Shown in pieces: positions 62,554 through 64,000 of a DNA stretch of 64,000 nucleotides. The DNA is from Rossellomorea sp. AcN35-11 (GTDB taxonomy: Bacteria > Bacillota > Bacilli > Bacillales > Bacillaceae_B). The notes under the pieces are model-generated. The model was given only the letters and a program-made list of their open reading frames with translations, ran no database searches and was not told the DNA's origin. The stretch covers positions 2,288,001 through 2,352,000 of the forward strand of contig CP128835.1 in NCBI GenBank assembly GCA_030388825.1, read 5' to 3'. Numbering within the stretch: the stretch's first letter is position 1; each line of letters begins with the position of its first letter. A program made the position numbers and the translations under genes.

Positions 62554-63514
62554 ATGCCAGATGAAATCTTAATGAAATTACAACTTGAAAACCCAAATGA
62601 AGCCATTGCTTTGTTCGGTGTTTCAGATTCTCACCTAAAATTGATAGAACAGGAATTAAACGTTTCGATTGTAACAAGAGGCGAAGAATTGCTGGTTTCA
62701 GGTAAGGAAGAAGATGTAAGTCTAGCTCTTGATGTTTCAGATCGACTCGTAGCAGTGATACGAAAGGGAATTAATATAGGCCAGAGAGATGTCCATTATG
62801 CATTGGAAATGGGCAGGCAAGGCACACTTGAATATTTTACAGACTTGTATAATGAAGAAATTACGAAAAATGCTAAAGGCAAACCCATCAGGGTCAAAAC
62901 CCTGGGGCAACGTCAATACATCCAGGCCATCAAAAAACACGATATGGTGTTCGGGATCGGCCCTGCTGGTACAGGTAAAACGTATTTGGCTGTTGTGATG
63001 GCCGTGCATGCTCTAAAGAACGGCCAGGTGAAAAAAAATCATCCTTACAAGACCGGCAGTGGAAGCAGGGGAGAGTCTCGGTTTCCTGCCGGGTGACTTG
63101 AAGGAAAAGGTTGACCCTTATCTGCGTCCCCTTTATGACGCGTTGCATGATGTCTTTGGTGCTGAGCATACAGCCCGGTTGATTGAAAGAGGGACCATTG
63201 AAATCGCTCCTCTTGCTTATATGAGAGGTCGCACACTGGATGACGCCTTTGTCATTCTTGATGAAGCCCAAAACACCACGAAAGCTCAGATGAAGATGTT
63301 CTTAACCAGACTTGGGTTTGATTCCAAGATGATCATCACGGGGGATCGCTCTCAAGTGGATCTGCCGAGAGGAAGCGAATCAGGGTTGATTTCTTCTGAA
63401 AGAATATTAAAAGATGTAAAAGGAGTATCGTTTATTTATCTTGATCAGGCGGATGTGGTCCGTCATCCGTTGGTTGCAAAAATAATCGATGCATATGAAA
63501 CAATCGAAACGTAA
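62554..63514 (+). pseudogene. phoH: PhoH-like ATPase, frameshifted as sequenced
   Basis: PhoH family P-loop ATPase, probably RNA-linked. N-terminal KH-like region, then Walker A FGIGPAGTGKTYLAVVMAV, and in the second frame [16 protein letters not shown] (Walker B) and [10 protein letters not shown]. The break is the A8 run at 63031-63038; with one A fewer the sequence reads [20 protein letters not shown] and gives 319 residues, the family length. Confidence 0.92.
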
Positions 63515-63523
63515 TAGGATATA

Positions 63524-63588
63524 GAGATTGATCCTTTGTATTCACCTAGCCTTCAGTAAGGTGACGCATGCAGGGATCAATCTTTTTT
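63524..63588 (+). terminator. Terminator after phoH
   Basis: GATTGATCC pairs with GGATCAATC; inner stem CACCT/AGGTG; then a T6 run. Confidence 0.8.
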
Positions 63589-63706
63589 ATTGGGTTAAAC
63601 ATAGATAATTACATTAAAAACTGTTATGATTTTACATAATTGCTAGATTGTTTTTTTCTCATTTTCCTGCTGGATTAAATCGTACATACATAACAGGGGG
63701 TTCTTT

Positions 63707-64000
63707 ATGCAAACGCACCCATTTCTATTCAAAATAAGGAGCTTTCTTAGCTACCGACTATTTACCAATCTCTTATTTGTGTTGCTTGGCATCATTGTTT
63801 TCGGTGTCCTATATGGAAATGTAAAACCGAAAACCCTGGATATTAACCTGTATGAAGAAGCCCCTACAACGATAAGGGCTCCAAAGAAGTTCATCGATAA
63901 AGAGGCAACTGAGAAGAAGCAGCAAGAGGCGAAGGATGAAGTCGGGAACGTATACACCCCTAAAGAAGGGGCGATCGACAACTCCATTTCCTTACTCCGT
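63707..64000 (+). CDS. pgpH: PgpH (YqfF) cyclic-di-AMP phosphodiesterase, N-terminal part
   Basis: First 98 codons, open to the right edge. A basic N-terminus, one membrane segment (residues 18-37, FTNLLFVLLGIIVFGVLYG) and the start of an extracellular domain (KPKTLDINLYEEAPTTIRAP) match the 7TMR-HD protein PgpH, which follows phoH in Bacillus. The catalytic HD domain is outside the window. ATG 63707 follows AACAGGGGGTTCTTT. Confidence 0.9.
   Translation, partial: MQTHPFLFKIRSFLSYRLFTNLLFVLLGIIVFGVLYGNVKPKTLDINLYEEAPTTIRAPKKFIDKEATEKKQQEAKDEVGNVYTPKEGAIDNSISLLR

Overview
This window reads as the chromosome of a low-to-mid G+C, endospore-forming member of the Bacillaceae (Bacillus sensu lato). 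The evidence is an almost continuous match to the gene order of the Bacillus subtilis yrr/yrh/yqe/yqf region, strong AGGAGG-type ribosome binding sites, TTG and GTG starts, a T-box leader, a CIRCE operator, sigma-W and sigma-A promoter sequences, and sporulation genes (sigK, sda, gpr, spoIIP, yqfC, yqfD, a YjcZ-like tiny protein). There are no phage, CRISPR, tRNA or rRNA genes and no transposase gene.

Layout. 0-3.2 kb: 3' part of recD2, then bioY-bioB behind a BirA-type operator. 3.4-4.9 kb: two tiny genes (YrzR-like, YrzQ) and the AI-2E family permease yrrI. 4.9-17.4 kb: alanine T-box and alaS, ireB-ruvX-yrzB, mltG, the tRNA-wobble-uridine modification genes trmR-trhP1-trhP2, udk, greA, pbpI, yrrS. 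17.5-21.8 kb: yrzA, then the sulfur-salvage genes yrrT-mtnN-mccA-mccB-yrhC behind a CymR-like box. 21.8-22.8 kb: a cluster of very small genes including yrzI. 22.8-25.6 kb: uninterrupted sigK, pssA, psd and the checkpoint gene sda. 25.7-31.1 kb: a DnaA-box cluster, then yqeG-yqeH-aroE-yqeI-nadD-yqeK-rsfS-yqeM. 31.2-37.6 kb: comER, comEA-comEB-comEC, yqzM, holA, rpsT. 37.7-40.9 kb: gpr, spoIIP, yqxA. 41-52.2 kb: lepA, hemW, the hrcA-grpE-dnaK-dnaJ heat-shock genes, prmA, rsmE, mtaB. 52.3-56.0 kb: the accessory part, with a GH13 alpha-glucosidase, an unrecognised membrane protein, a repeat-rich gap and deoC. 56-64 kb: yqeW, rpsU-yqeY, the sigma-W operon yqeZ-floA-yqfB, then yqfC-yqfD-phoH and the start of pgpH.

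How the genes fit together. The region is mostly housekeeping: translation (alaS, rpsU, rpsT, lepA, rsfS, prmA, rsmE and tRNA modification), envelope synthesis (mltG, pbpI, pssA, psd, floA), stress control (hrcA operon, greA, sigma-W), DNA uptake (comE), replication checkpoint control (DnaA boxes next to sda) and sulfur recycling (mtnN feeding mccA/mccB).

The main caution is sequence quality. Nine conserved genes (mltG, psd, comEB, comEC, lepA, hemW, dnaK, mtaB, phoH) carry eleven small indels, mostly one extra base in a short homopolymer. Repairing each restores a product of normal family length, so these are far more likely sequencing or assembly errors than real gene decay. The least explained pieces are two hairpin elements of about 104 bp (19.2 and 35.7 kb), the repeat-rich 54.1-55.0 kb segment, the small-gene cluster at 21.9-22.7 kb, and a terminator that contains the yqfC ribosome binding site. 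I see no clearly new multi-gene system.
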